DNA of 64,000 bases from Ophthalmolycus amberensis (taxonomy: Eukaryota > Chordata > Actinopteri > Perciformes > Zoarcidae). The position numbers and the translations under genes are program-made. How positions within the stretch are numbered: position 1 is the stretch's first letter; every line of letters begins with the position of its first letter. Under the pieces are notes generated by a model. The model did no database searches, was not told the origin of the DNA, and was given only the letters and a program-made list of their open reading frames with translations. The stretch lies in NCBI GenBank assembly GCA_024529925.1, contig JAFEUB010000912.1, positions 124,001-188,000 on the forward strand, written 5' to 3'. Positions 34,401 through 43,763 of this stretch are shown in pieces.

Positions 34401-37400
34401 ACCAAAAATAAACTCCCTTTCTGGACTGAAGATAAAACCAGAAGAAGAAACCCATCAGTATCTGAAAAGAGCTGAAGAAGAGTGGCAGAGGGCCACAGGG
34501 GGGAGACATGATAGCAATGAAGCCACCACTGTAGTATGGCGACAGTGTGCAAAAGGGCCTGCCTCTACCGGTACGGACAGCGCTGGGAGAAGTAGTAGGC
34601 TTGAGCAACATGAAAGACTGCCATGTGGAGGGAACACCTAACTCACTACAACCAGCGACATCTAACTGAGAAGACAAAAGGACAGGAAGACATAGAGAGA
34701 ATGACACGGCGGCTGCAGAAACTTCAAGTAGCAGAGGTCGACAGAGAATTAAATAGAAAACGTCAGGCCAAGAAGCAGATGACAGTAGCAGAAGCTCAGC
34801 CTCCTCCAGCAGCACCTCCCGCTCCATGTCAACCAACTCCAGCAGTAACAGCCCCCACAGTGGTGTACTACCAACCTCCACCACATAACAGAGGCAGAGG
34901 TGGTGCATCCAACAGAGGGAGCGGTAACTATAAAGGGGGGCCTGAGGGTCTTGTAAGTAAAGGAGTGTGCTACGTATGTGGGAGAGAAGGTCATTGGGTA
35001 AGAGAGTGCTCACAGAGAGCAGGAGGACCGTTCAGTGCAGCACCACAACATGCTCCATTCCCGCCACATCAGCAGTACCTACGACCAGGTCCAACGGGAC
35101 CATCTGGACCTCCTCCCATGAGACATCAACAGATGCACATGCTGTCACCAGGACCATGGGGAGGTTCAGTGTACCGCCAAGATACATAGATGATTGCCAC
35201 GTGATCTCTTACAGCAGAGATATCGTGGTGAAGGGGAGATTGGTAAGGTGTAAAGCATTTTTTGTAGATCCACATTTAGAACAATTCAGTATAGGTGCTA
35301 CTCACAATTTTTGAGATTAATAACGTCATGATAAACCACAACTTTTGAATTTAAATACAGCAAAATCCAAGTCGTCTAACTCAGTGATAGGTCCTAGTCT
35401 AGACTTGCTAACTCTAGGAAGTGAGAAATATACGGGAGCTCTAACTAACATGAGCCGAGTTTGTTTTCTCAGGTGACAAACGCAGAAGCAGCAGCTGACG
35501 AAAGGAAGCAGGCTGACGTGTCACCAGGCAGTCTGGTGTGGATAAAAGTCCACAAGCGCGAGTGGAGTGAACCAAGGTGGACCGGTCCATGGGAGGTAGT
35601 ATTAGCAACCTCACATGCAGTAAAGGTAAAAGGTAAAACTGGAGCTACTTGGCACCACCTCACTCACTGTGCAGCAGCGAAGGTAACGAGTAAGACACTC
35701 GCAGAGACAGGATTGAACATCAAACAGGCAAAATTTGAAGCTAAAGATACCCCACAAGAGGGGTTAGACAGTACTTACAATGACGTTTCCCCCACAATTT
35801 AAGCGAGGGCGTCCATTAGGAGACTCTAGGTTCAGTGGGTTATGGAAGTCTGTAATTATTTGCTTCCTGATTTCAGCAGTTTCCCCTCTTAGTATGGGGA
35901 ATTAAACACAGACAGGAACCAGAACATATGCATGACTACATCAAGATTCGACATTTAGCCTCAGTAACTAGTCAAACCGATCTCCGACCACATAGAGAGG
36001 CTTCTCTGACGACACTCACCTATGAAAATGTAACTCACACTCTTACGTTCAAAGAAGGTACAACATCAACGGTCCAGTTCGACTTCTGTGAAGTAGTTTC
36101 CTGTCCCAAGTATGAACACACCTACGGTTGGATGACCAAAACCTTGTGCATCATAACTGACCAGTGTGGGCCCGCCACAAATAAGTATGGTAAGCTGTTA
36201 TCATATTATGACTGTGATTGTGAAGACTGGGGATGGGCAACGATGAACACAGGCGGCGAGGGTTTAGGAAAAGACCCCAACCCAGGCCTTAAAAACCGAC
36301 TAAAGATGTTGAATGCCCCAGCTTCTTATCACATGTGTAGAAAGGGGGTGGGTAGGTGTAATCCTTTAAGACTTACCTTAACAGACCCAAAATTGACTGA
36401 CGGAGGACTTTACGTAGTACAGGGTAAGGCAACTACTGATGGTCCTGCCCCACAAGGGCTCATTAGGATTATTGTTAAGCCTGCCAAAAAGATCATGGAT
36501 GATCAGGTTCGACATACGACTGACGCAGAGAATGAGGTACCGGGGGTGGAAACTGGAATGGCAGATGGGAATTTATGGCTCCGGTGGGTACAATATACGG
36601 CTTCAAGTCAGAGAAGTACAGATTGTATTGTGTGTTCAGGACCTAGACCCCTAGCAACACCAGTTCCTTCAAGATTTAGACCCCTAAGCCCTGAATTTAG
36701 TTGTATTTTAACTCTGTTTACTGATGAAGCTTTGCCCCTCCATCACACTTGTCAGGGGCTACACTGGGATTACCCACCTGTAGAATATAATACCCCACCT
36801 CTGTTCAAGGTTTCAGAGGGTCCATTTGATTGTATAGTCTCAGATACAGCTAAGGGGCCCAATGTAGGTAGTATTATTGACGCAAATTGTAGCAACAGTC
36901 ACAATGCTAGCGACTATCTATATAACAGTGTGTTAAGACAGACAGCACCCAGAGCTGATTTATGGTGGTGGTGTGGAGGAAGAACCATATATCCAATCCT
37001 GCCTAAAGATTGGACAGGTAGATGTGCGTTGGTGCAACTTATATTGCCATTCTATATCTTGCCGGTCAATGACGCAACTTATAGAGAACTCATCTCCCCA
37101 CGCCCACATGCTAACAGAAGATCCAAAAGAGATGCCGGTAGCCCGAAGGGAGCCTTTGATGACCAAGTGTACATAGATGGCAGAGGAGTGCCAAGGGGGG
37201 TGCCGAATGAATTCAAAGCAAGAAATCAAATAGCTGCCGGTTTTGAATCTGCATTATTCTGGTGGGTAACGATTAATAAAAATGTCGATTGGATCAACTA
37301 CATTTACTATAACCAACAGCGTTTTGTAAACTTCACCAGGGACGCCATATCAGGGCTGCATGCACAGCTGGCGAAGACTAGTCTAATGACCTTGCAGAAC

Positions 37401-40400
37401 AGAATGGCATTAGATATGATTTTAGCAGAGAAAGGTGGCGTTTGCCAGATGTTTGGGACTGCTTGCTGTACTTTCATTCCAAATAACACAGCTCCTGATG
37501 AGTCGGTGACCAGGGCTTTGGAGGGACTGACAGCACTCAGCCAAGAGCTAGCGGAGAACTCTGGTGTCACGAATTCATTCACCGACTGGTTGGAAAGTAT
37601 GTTTGGCAAGTGGAAACATACATTTTTGTCAATCGTAATTATTCTGTGTGTTGTCGTCGTAGGCCTCCTAGTTGTCTGTGGGTGTGGGTTCCCTTGCATC
37701 CGTGGACTTCTACAGGGGTTTATTGCTTCAACGATGAGCCAGACACAAGTCCAGGGCAGCCAGTTATGTGTCGAGGATGAGGAAGAATTGGAGCTTCTGA
37801 TGGCCACAGTCTAGATGAGGCCACCAGCGGTGCCATAGCGGAACTTCACAAGCAGTTCCTGACCATCCTCTCGGAGATCCTGAAGGACCTGATAAGGCCC
37901 AAATGGACTTCTAAAACATCCGGTGAGATATTGGAAATTTGGGAAATAGACTGATTGTTTTGAATGAGTATTTTGAGATTTTTTTGTTTAATTGGGTTAT
38001 AATGGGATTTTAGGGTGTAAGGATTAAGAAATGTAATTTTGTCAAGTGTAAAAGAACAGTCAAGGCTTCTCAGTATGTGTTCTCTAGCCTACAGACTGTC
38101 TCCTGATCCTGCCAGCCCCAAGACATGGAAGGCAGTGAACTTCAACGCATTCGGTTGTTTTTTTTGCGTTAGCGAGGCAAGCGTAGGGAGAAACAGACCG
38201 GATAGGAATACTTGAAATGATATCTGTATGCATGAATTGTTGTTTGCCACTGTTTAGATAGTTAGGGAGCCTCTCCCTGGATTGAGTAGGGGAGGGGACT
38301 CCAGGAACATTTTGGTAGCTAACTCACAGTGAACTGTGGGTTAGGGGGGAATTGTAAGAAATTTGAGCATAGAACTGTGTTTAGTAGCTATAATAAAAGT
38401 GTTCAATGATTCATATTTAAGAATTCATAATTAGTCATAATCATAAGGGTTTTGGAAATGCATAATTAAGATAAGCATAAAGTGTTTTAGGATTAGTAGC
38501 TAGAAGTAGAATTTGAGACATGAAGCTTTTGCCAAAGTTGCAGAAGTTTAACGTTTATACTGAAGGATTATCATAGAAGGGATTAAACCGTAACTGACGG
38601 TCATTGAATGTGTTAGTAAACTCAGGGACAGAAAGGCAGACAGGCGAATACACTCCTGGAAGTTAGCCAATAGGAATCGGGATAAACGGAAGAGGAGGTG
38701 TTTCGAACGGATGTGGGTGGTTTAATTTCAAGTCTTTTTCTCTCTCACGTGATGGCTCTCAGAGGACGGACGGGTTTTATACCTGAGGAGCTGAGTTGAG
38801 TTTTTTGCAAACGGGGTTTTATTGATTTAATATTTCATGAAATAGTGTACTTCACTGTAAATACTGTACTTGCATCAGTGGGATTAAATCCTTTTAACTG
38901 TAAACCAGTTTTGGTAGAGTTATTATTGCAGCGTGTGAACTGCACGAAGCAGCTGGACACACGTGTGGTCTGGCCTCCTCCACGCTGGGGTGAGTTTCAT
39001 CCTCAACAGTCACAAAGAAACTGTAAACGAACAAAAGCACGAATGCTCTCCAGTGCGACAGAGACTTCAGCCACCAGCAGAGCTACGAGTGAGAGAACAG
39101 AAAACAACAAAACCGAGAGGAAACGAGTGAGAGACGTGTGTTGACCAAATTTATTGACCCATAATCTAGTAAACTTGGATTTGTAAATTAGCATTTTAAA
39201 GTAATTTTGATGAGTGTCTGAGAAGGAGATAGAGCAAGACCTGCAGCCTTGTAACTAAGTTTAAAAAATAAAACTTTTGTCTTAAGTATATAGAGGAAGT
39301 TCTTACATATCAAGCCCGACCTTTTATTATTTAAGAGTACTATAATACTCATTCTGTAACAAAGAACAAATCTACTTCCTGTTTACACTGGCACAAAATG
39401 CAGAGAGTACGAAAGTGAAGTAATGGACCCATACATATATATATACACCTTTGCTGTTACACAAGTGTTCAGAGTGATTTTGGGTACTACTGACAACCAG
39501 GAGATTTTAACCATACCATTATAATCTCCACCACAATGTCTAACAATTGGCAAAAGACAGTATGTGTTAAATGTTCCATTGCATCCTCGGGGAAGCAAAC
39601 ACACAAAGATGTAACTTAATAAAAAGAAACCTTTGACCTGTTAGCAGTTATGAATAGTTTCCAACTGGCAGCATAAATACCAGCTTTGTGAAGTTCAAAC
39701 CCTACAGTGTTGATGTACTGAAGATGTTTTTTCAGTTTGTGATTGCTGTTGCACAAGGGACCATCCACCCCAGCTGGCCAGCTATTATATGGAACCTCTC
39801 CAATACTGCGTGTTGTTGTTTCCACACATTGTACATATGTATTATAGTGTTGACACAGGCACAGGTACGCCCCATCTCCAGTGAGATTTTTAATTCTCTC
39901 TAGGGGCACATTCCCATTTAAAATTAATATTTAAAAAAACAAAAAACTTGTTGACTAGATGGGACATTTCACACCACAGGCAAGGTCCAGTCCTGTCATC
40001 CCAACACCCCATCCTCCTAATTACCTATAACTCCAGAGTATTGCAGCAGAGCTTTTGAGCATTTATGGCTGGGACTTTAATCGACCTCTGAAAATCTCCC
40101 GAGCAACTACAGTGGATCACCAACACAAACTTGAAGAGTCTTTTCAGCCTCCGCACAAATAAGGGGTTGTGGTTGAGTCTGCGGGCCATGCATGGTTTAT
40201 CATGCATGGCACAAACTAGGCCTCCACTGACAGTCTCCAAAACAACTTTACACAACACATGCTCCAGGGAGGGGGAAGAACAAGTCAAAGTGATCACCTT
40301 CTGTGCTGTCAGATGCCGAGGTGCCAAGACCGGTGTCCCCGCTGTCCGCCGTTCCCGGCCGGTGGCCAAAGCGGCTTTGAAACTTCTCTGACACAGCTGG

Positions 40401-40928
40401 TGTCTGCCACTCCATGTCAGCAAACCGAGCTGATGTTTATTTGTAAGACAAGACGATGGAAACAGAGGAGTAAATCAACACACGCAGGACTGACAAACGG
40501 AATACATTTTGACTGCAGAGCGTCAACTTACCGGATGGTTTTGATTCAATATATCTGTGTGAGGTTGTCATTCCATACAAGACAATGTCACCTGATTGAG
40601 AGGAGGAAACAAATACATTATATTACAGTACAGACAAGACGATTGTTTAAGTTTATAGTACATAATCTACTTGACAAAAGTATCACTAGCTGAACTCTTG
40701 GAATATCTTGATGTAATGTTAGGTGAGTAAAGCAAATCTCTGACAACCTATTCTTGAGATTCAGTCATCTGATAAAACAGAGACAGAGGCTGGTGACTGG
40801 GACTTTGTGATGTCCTTGGAGCAAAAGCACCTTTGTTGCATAATGTATATCATGAACTGAACGTCCGTATTAGCCTTGGACACAGCAGCTGTTAGCCATC
40901 GACTGATCTGCTCACCTATCAAACTCAT
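22424..40928 (-). CDS. cep85: centrosomal protein of 85 kDa
   Basis: Coiled-coil centrosome protein; the family binds NEK2 and STIL and acts in centrosome cohesion and centriole assembly. Fourteen coding exons on the minus strand: 40916-40928 (start; exon runs to 40961), 40532-40591, 40298-40387, 27818-28581, 26708-26838, 25134-25251, 24844-25029, 24219-24371, 23968-24122, 23755-23872, 23278-23328, 23070-23177, 22704-22947 and 22424-22587. They total 2355 nt (784 residues; human 762). Diagnostic pieces: ADSGDTGLGTSASDSTE joining DFCSSSSSSPPFQPI across the giant intron; VEPTLNQSALLGGL; INNLKKKCQKETE; RIETLERYLADLPTLEDY; SLCSILTQRAQGQDPNLSLLLG; and the end DRYAQDMGENCITQ. The 5' UTR exon (41538 to about 41830) has no in-frame ATG, so ATG 40926-40928 is taken as the start. 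The intron after 26708 has a GC donor. Intron 28582-40297 holds a provirus. Confidence 0.9.
25407..26581. mobile_element. internally deleted hAT (Charlie-like) transposon in cep85 intron
   Basis: 1175 bp with similar inverted ends, CACAGGTATCAAACTCA and (inverse) CAGGGGTATCAAACTCA. It is flanked by a perfect 8-bp duplication, CTTTAAAC (25399-25406 and 26582-26589). Near the left end are the palindromic GGCCCGCGGGCC and other GGCCCG words. A + strand frame (25683-25955) begins MSTKRKMMQREKN and reads like the N-terminal zinc-finger part of hAT/GTF2IRD2-ZBED-type transposases. It stops after about 90 codons, and no catalytic core follows. Non-autonomous remnant. Confidence 0.85.
28582..30657. 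other. cep85 intron 4, part downstream of the provirus
   Basis: 2.1 kb of intron in the cep85 sense. I searched it for the missing N-terminal exons and found none. No repeat with clear ends is visible. Confidence 0.6.
30658..31313 (+). repeat. 5' LTR
   Basis: 656 bp, TG...CA. Compared with the 3' copy it has one extra G in AGCTAGTAAT, C for A in ATTACGAT, one extra G in GACGGACGGGG and lacks AG in GGTAGTTATT. AATAAA at 30698-30703 and TTTATA near 31083 are possible LTR signals. Confidence 0.95.
31318..31335 (+). other. primer-binding site, tRNA-Arg
   Basis: TGGCGACCACGAAGGGAC lies four bases after the 5' LTR. It is complementary to the CCA-tailed 3' end of the vertebrate tRNA-Arg(UCG) type (GTCCCTTCGTGGTCG + CCA). 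Confidence 0.85.
31336..33316 (+). other. proviral leader, ~2 kb
   Basis: Sequence between the primer-binding site and the first gag-like codons. No reading frame is supported. The first part has many GCTA/GCTAGC words; the last 400 bp is a T-rich run of GATTT/TTTAAT words ending in a pyrimidine-AG (TTTGTTTTAG, 33308-33317). Confidence 0.6.
33317..35189 (+). pseudogene. gag: gag, broken (matrix to nucleocapsid)
   Basis: Retroviral structural polyprotein remnant. The matrix end keeps a PPPPY late-domain motif (around 33515-33529). A capsid-like region spans about 34.1-34.55 kb (FDNFRGVFWSAM, KPEEETHQYLKRAEEEW). A nucleocapsid follows with one zinc knuckle of the CX2CX4HX4C type (CYVCGREGHWVREC, around 34968-35009), then a Pro-rich tail. 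Breaks: an in-frame TAA at 33452-33454; a change of frame between 33703 and 33796; and two more changes of frame near 34555 and 34615, in the capsid C-terminal part. It cannot make a full Gag as it stands. Confidence 0.85.
35461..35802 (+). pseudogene. pol: pol remnant (integrase C-terminal domain)
   Basis: The only recognisable part of pol. Residues PGSLVWIKVHKREWSEPRWTG and GATWHHLTHC are the SH3-like C-terminal domain that ends gamma-type integrases. Protease, reverse transcriptase, RNase H and the integrase core are absent between gag and here. The 35190-35460 spacer holds about 40 codons of unknown origin open to 35314, then a pyrimidine-rich AG (TTTGTTTTCTCAG, 35461-35473) that could be an env-mRNA splice acceptor. 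Confidence 0.8.
35928..37814 (+). CDS. env: retroviral envelope glycoprotein, long open frame
   Basis: 628 codons open from ATG 35928 to the stop at 37812-37814. The surface subunit contains a CXXC (CIVC, about residue 235), many cysteines and several N-glycosylation sites. A furin-type site RRSKR is at residues 397-401 (37116-37130). The transmembrane subunit has a heptad region, an immunosuppressive-like segment starting LQNRMALDMI, the CX6CC motif (C506, C513, C514), a membrane span around residues 565-592 and a short acidic tail. CXXC plus CX6CC marks the covalently linked gamma-type Env. The frame lacks its own signal peptide. A hydrophobic leader is encoded just upstream in another frame, starting at ATG 35780 (overlapping the pol end) and stopping at 35903-35905. 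So the precursor is probably frameshifted at its very start, or uses splicing I cannot see. Confidence 0.85.
   Translation: MHDYIKIRHLASVTSQTDLRPHREASLTTLTYENVTHTLTFKEGTTSTVQFDFCEVVSCPKYEHTYGWMTKTLCIITDQCGPATNKYGKLLSYYDCDCEDWGWATMNTGGEGLGKDPNPGLKNRLKMLNAPASYHMCRKGVGRCNPLRLTLTDPKLTDGGLYVVQGKATTDGPAPQGLIRIIVKPAKKIMDDQVRHTTDAENEVPGVETGMADGNLWLRWVQYTASSQRSTDCIVCSGPRPLATPVPSRFRPLSPEFSCILTLFTDEALPLHHTCQGLHWDYPPVEYNTPPLFKVSEGPFDCIVSDTAKGPNVGSIIDANCSNSHNASDYLYNSVLRQTAPRADLWWWCGGRTIYPILPKDWTGRCALVQLILPFYILPVNDATYRELISPRPHANRRSKRDAGSPKGAFDDQVYIDGRGVPRGVPNEFKARNQIAAGFESALFWWVTINKNVDWINYIYYNQQRFVNFTRDAISGLHAQLAKTSLMTLQNRMALDMILAEKGGVCQMFGTACCTFIPNNTAPDESVTRALEGLTALSQELAENSGVTNSFTDWLESMFGKWKHTFLSIVIILCVVVVGLLVVCGCGFPCIRGLLQGFIASTMSQTQVQGSQLCVEDEEELELLMATV
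37815..38352 (+). other. proviral 3' non-coding region with polypurine tract
   Basis: Between env and the 3' LTR. No long frame. It ends in the purine tract GTGGGTTAGGGGGGAAT directly before TGTAAG at 38353. Confidence 0.75.
38353..39008 (+). repeat. 3' LTR
   Basis: 656 bp copy of the 5' LTR. The four differences are listed under the 5' LTR. It is followed by GTCA, the right target duplication. Confidence 0.95.
39009..40297. other. cep85 intron 4, part upstream of the provirus
   Basis: 1.3 kb of host intron. Open frames at 39616-39909 and 40025-40297 on the minus strand have no supporting splice pattern. The second is the intronic continuation of cep85 exon 4 read in another frame. Confidence 0.55.
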
Positions 40929-41537
40929 CTGCCCCTCAACAACCTCGAGAGAGAGAGTGTTCTGGGCAGCAACAAAAATAACATGAGCACATGCTGTAAC
41001 GTTACATAATGTGTTACACAAACATGTAGATCCCTAAGAGGCTAAGTTACATGAAGTTGTACATTATGTGTAAATATAGGCTAAGAGCTGATACCGACAA
41101 GCTGTTTGAGAGGCAGTCTGGCTGTGTACTAATCCTCTTAACTAGCTGACGGTAACTTATAACGGAAATGACTGTCAAGGCAAGCTATCAGCTAGCTAAA
41201 CGCAACTAATTGCTAAATTACATTTATTAAAATATTATGATACGAGCTAAATGCACCAATCGTAGCTACCTAGGTCGAGGCTGCTTTAAATCGTAAACTT
41301 CTTTGTGATTTCATCGACATAACATTACATTTAAATTGTACTGCGCTGCACAGTTACCCATCTTAGTTATTAACCCATGACAATCCGTTTCCGTCTAACA
41401 AGCTAACAGTTAGCCGGCAGCTAACACAACGTTGCACGAGTGAACATTAACGTTACAAGTCTCTTGTTAGCCTCCGTGCTTACACTAATGCAGCTAAGCT
41501 AACTTAGCCGGAGCCGTGGAGTTAAACGTTACTTTAC

Positions 41538-43763
41538 CTTTTGTTTCACATAAATACAGAATGCGGTAACAAATCTCGGTTTGAGGCTGGAAACCGAATC
41601 TGTACCATCCGCTGCTGCTGTTGTTCCTCCGCCAACTGAACCGATCCCATCAGAGACACAACGGCCGCTTGTTTCATGTCACCGCGCCGCCCGTTGACAC
41701 GCGACGCTTTATGTTGTCTGAGGAACCGTTTGCGGATTTCCTGCCTGCACGGTGTCTGACTCATTACATTACATTTACCGACCACAGCCAACACTCGGGT
41801 AGCAGTTTTCGCAAGACTCTTTTTGAAATATTGCTGCTGATGCAGCTAAAGAGATTCTAGTTTTATTTTGCCTTAAAACCACAAACCACTACAGATGCAC
41901 AAAACGAACAAACCTAACAAAGAGTTGTTGAGTTGGCTGGAAGAACCTAGAAAATAAGACTTTCGAAAGGGTTCAAAGTGTCACAAACTAGAAATGTGTA
42001 TCGTGGTAACGTTAAATACAATGGTTGAATGCAAAATATGTACTTTTTATTGCGCACGTGCCATATTCGTAATATAGTAATATAATAACAATAGCCAACA
42101 TAAAATACAACCGGAAATACACATTTCCAATTTTCATTAGCATAATTATCTACCCATAATTTATGCTTTTCGCTAGAATTGAAGTTCACACCAAACAACA
42201 ACTCTGGATGACAACGAATAACCACAAATGCTGACATCCGTTTGTTGTAGGAGGTTGGGTCATTGATGATAACGTTTGAAACACTTAACACTTTTTTTAT
42301 TTACAGTGGAAGAATTACAACTACTTTAATTCTGTCCTTTCTTGGTATCATAGTATGTTATGCACAACAATTAACTAAGACTAATGCATTGCATTTTGCT
42401 TGCAAAAAGGGTGCTGCCTGATGTATAATTAGAACAACTTTGTTGTAACGCCCTATGATTAGTGTGAGAACACACTTTTTTTGAGGACTTTCTGTACTGC
42501 TGTCTGCTGAATCTCTGAGTACCACATATATACTTAACCCAGGACACATAAAGTGATAAATAGCAGTCCAAGATGTTTGCCTCATTGATGCTGAAAGGCA
42601 CGCCTTGGATGTGTGAACATCATGTGTTTGAGCCCCGGCCTTTATTGAAAATAACAAAGTAAAGAGAGCTGGTGTAGGCTGTAATGAAGAAATATGAGTC
42701 ATTTTAGAGATTTCACTTTTGTGTTCAGTATTCACCTTGATGTTTAATCCCCCAAGCTCTGATAAAATTTTAATATATTATTCATCCATCAAGTCTGGTG
42801 CTTACTTACTTGCTTTTACACATTTTTGTTCAAAAGTCATTATAATTGATTATCATATACAATCCTTTATAGACCGTGTAGTAGTTGTAGCTTAATTGCT
42901 TTTGTTTGTCTTCTGTGCTTTTGTATAAATCGTTAATATATGCCTTAGTTTGTAGCGGCTTTTATTCTGAAGTACACACGGACCGGAAATGGGTGATCTG
43001 TTTTAGCTCACGTAGCAAAGTTGCGTGATATGCAGTGCGATGAGGGTTGTGCTCATGTCAGAGAAGGTATTATCCTGTCAACAAACTCACATACAGTGCG
43101 ATTTATCAAGTCGATTAAATGGACATTTCTTGACCGGAGCCTTATGAGTTCAAGGAGAGCGGTGAGATTGCTTTAGCAGTCGTGAATTGCAATTAAAGCG
43201 TTGCAAATGTGAACGTTTCATGAAGTGGACGTTTTGTTTAGCTAGCAAGGTATAACGCAAACACGCTAACGGCAGCGACAGGTCTCCAAGGCCCTGCTGC
43301 ATAGGTAGCTCACGATCCGTGCAGGCTAACAGCGCCTTAACGGTAAATAATTGTCAGTATTTTGCTGAACAATCAGCCAATTATAATACTGACAGAGATG
43401 CAAAGCTAACATTAGCTTATAAACTCGCCTTGCAGGTGTTCGTTGACGGGAGAAGACCCCACTGTGTTTGTGGTCTGTGATCCAGCTAACCTTATGTGAC
43501 ATGCTTGTGTTGAGCCTGTATTTAAATAACCCATAATGAGTGTATAATTCAAATTGTTCACCACCTTGTCTTTACCGTTGCTCTATAACTGACATTAACG
43601 TAACGTAAAATCACTGTCCTTCCTGTGTTATTTAACCTTATCATGTCTTCATGTTTTAAACATATCTACAGCTTATTCTCAGGGGGAAATAGAGTAAATG
43701 TCATCTGAGCTCAGACCCCCTGGAACATCCAGACCCTGATTTAAGTTCTGTGGTGAGGCCACC
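41538..43763. promoter_or_regulatory. divergent promoter region, cep85 (-) / wdtc1 (+)
   Basis: The cep85 leader exon begins at the donor edge 41538 (GTAAAG on the minus strand) and runs to about 41.83 kb. It is GC-richer than its surroundings. The right part (about 43.0-43.76 kb) must hold the wdtc1 5' UTR exon(s); their borders are not determined. No other gene was seen in the ~1.2 kb AT-rich middle. Confidence 0.4.

Larger units (their letters stand above)
30658..39008 (+). mobile_element. endogenous retrovirus, gamma/epsilon-like, antisense in cep85 intron
   Basis: 8351 bp bounded by two 656-bp LTRs starting TGTAAG and ending CAACA, with the 4-bp duplication GTCA on both sides (30654-30657 and 39009-39012). 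The order is 5' LTR, tRNA-Arg primer-binding site, an unusual ~2 kb leader, broken gag, a C-terminal scrap of pol, a long env frame, polypurine tract and 3' LTR. The LTRs differ by one substitution and three small indels, so insertion was recent. The orientation is opposite to cep85, as is usual for tolerated intronic proviruses, which keeps the LTR poly(A) signal off the host sense strand. A 4-bp duplication and CX6CC Env are typical of gamma-type retroviruses. As deposited it lacks protease, reverse transcriptase, RNase H and most of integrase. Confidence 0.95.

Noticed and set aside
34372..35013. 213-codon minus-strand frame
   Set aside because: Antisense shadow of gag with Leu/Ser bias and no known motif.
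39616..39909. 97-codon minus-strand frame considered as a separate gene or a cep85 exon
   Set aside because: No family match, and its splice phases do not connect to cep85 exons on either side; exon 40298-40387 joins directly to 28581.
40025..40423. 132-codon minus-strand frame
   Set aside because: Covers cep85 exon 4 in the wrong frame; the right frame gives the ADSGDT motif and a GT donor at 40297.
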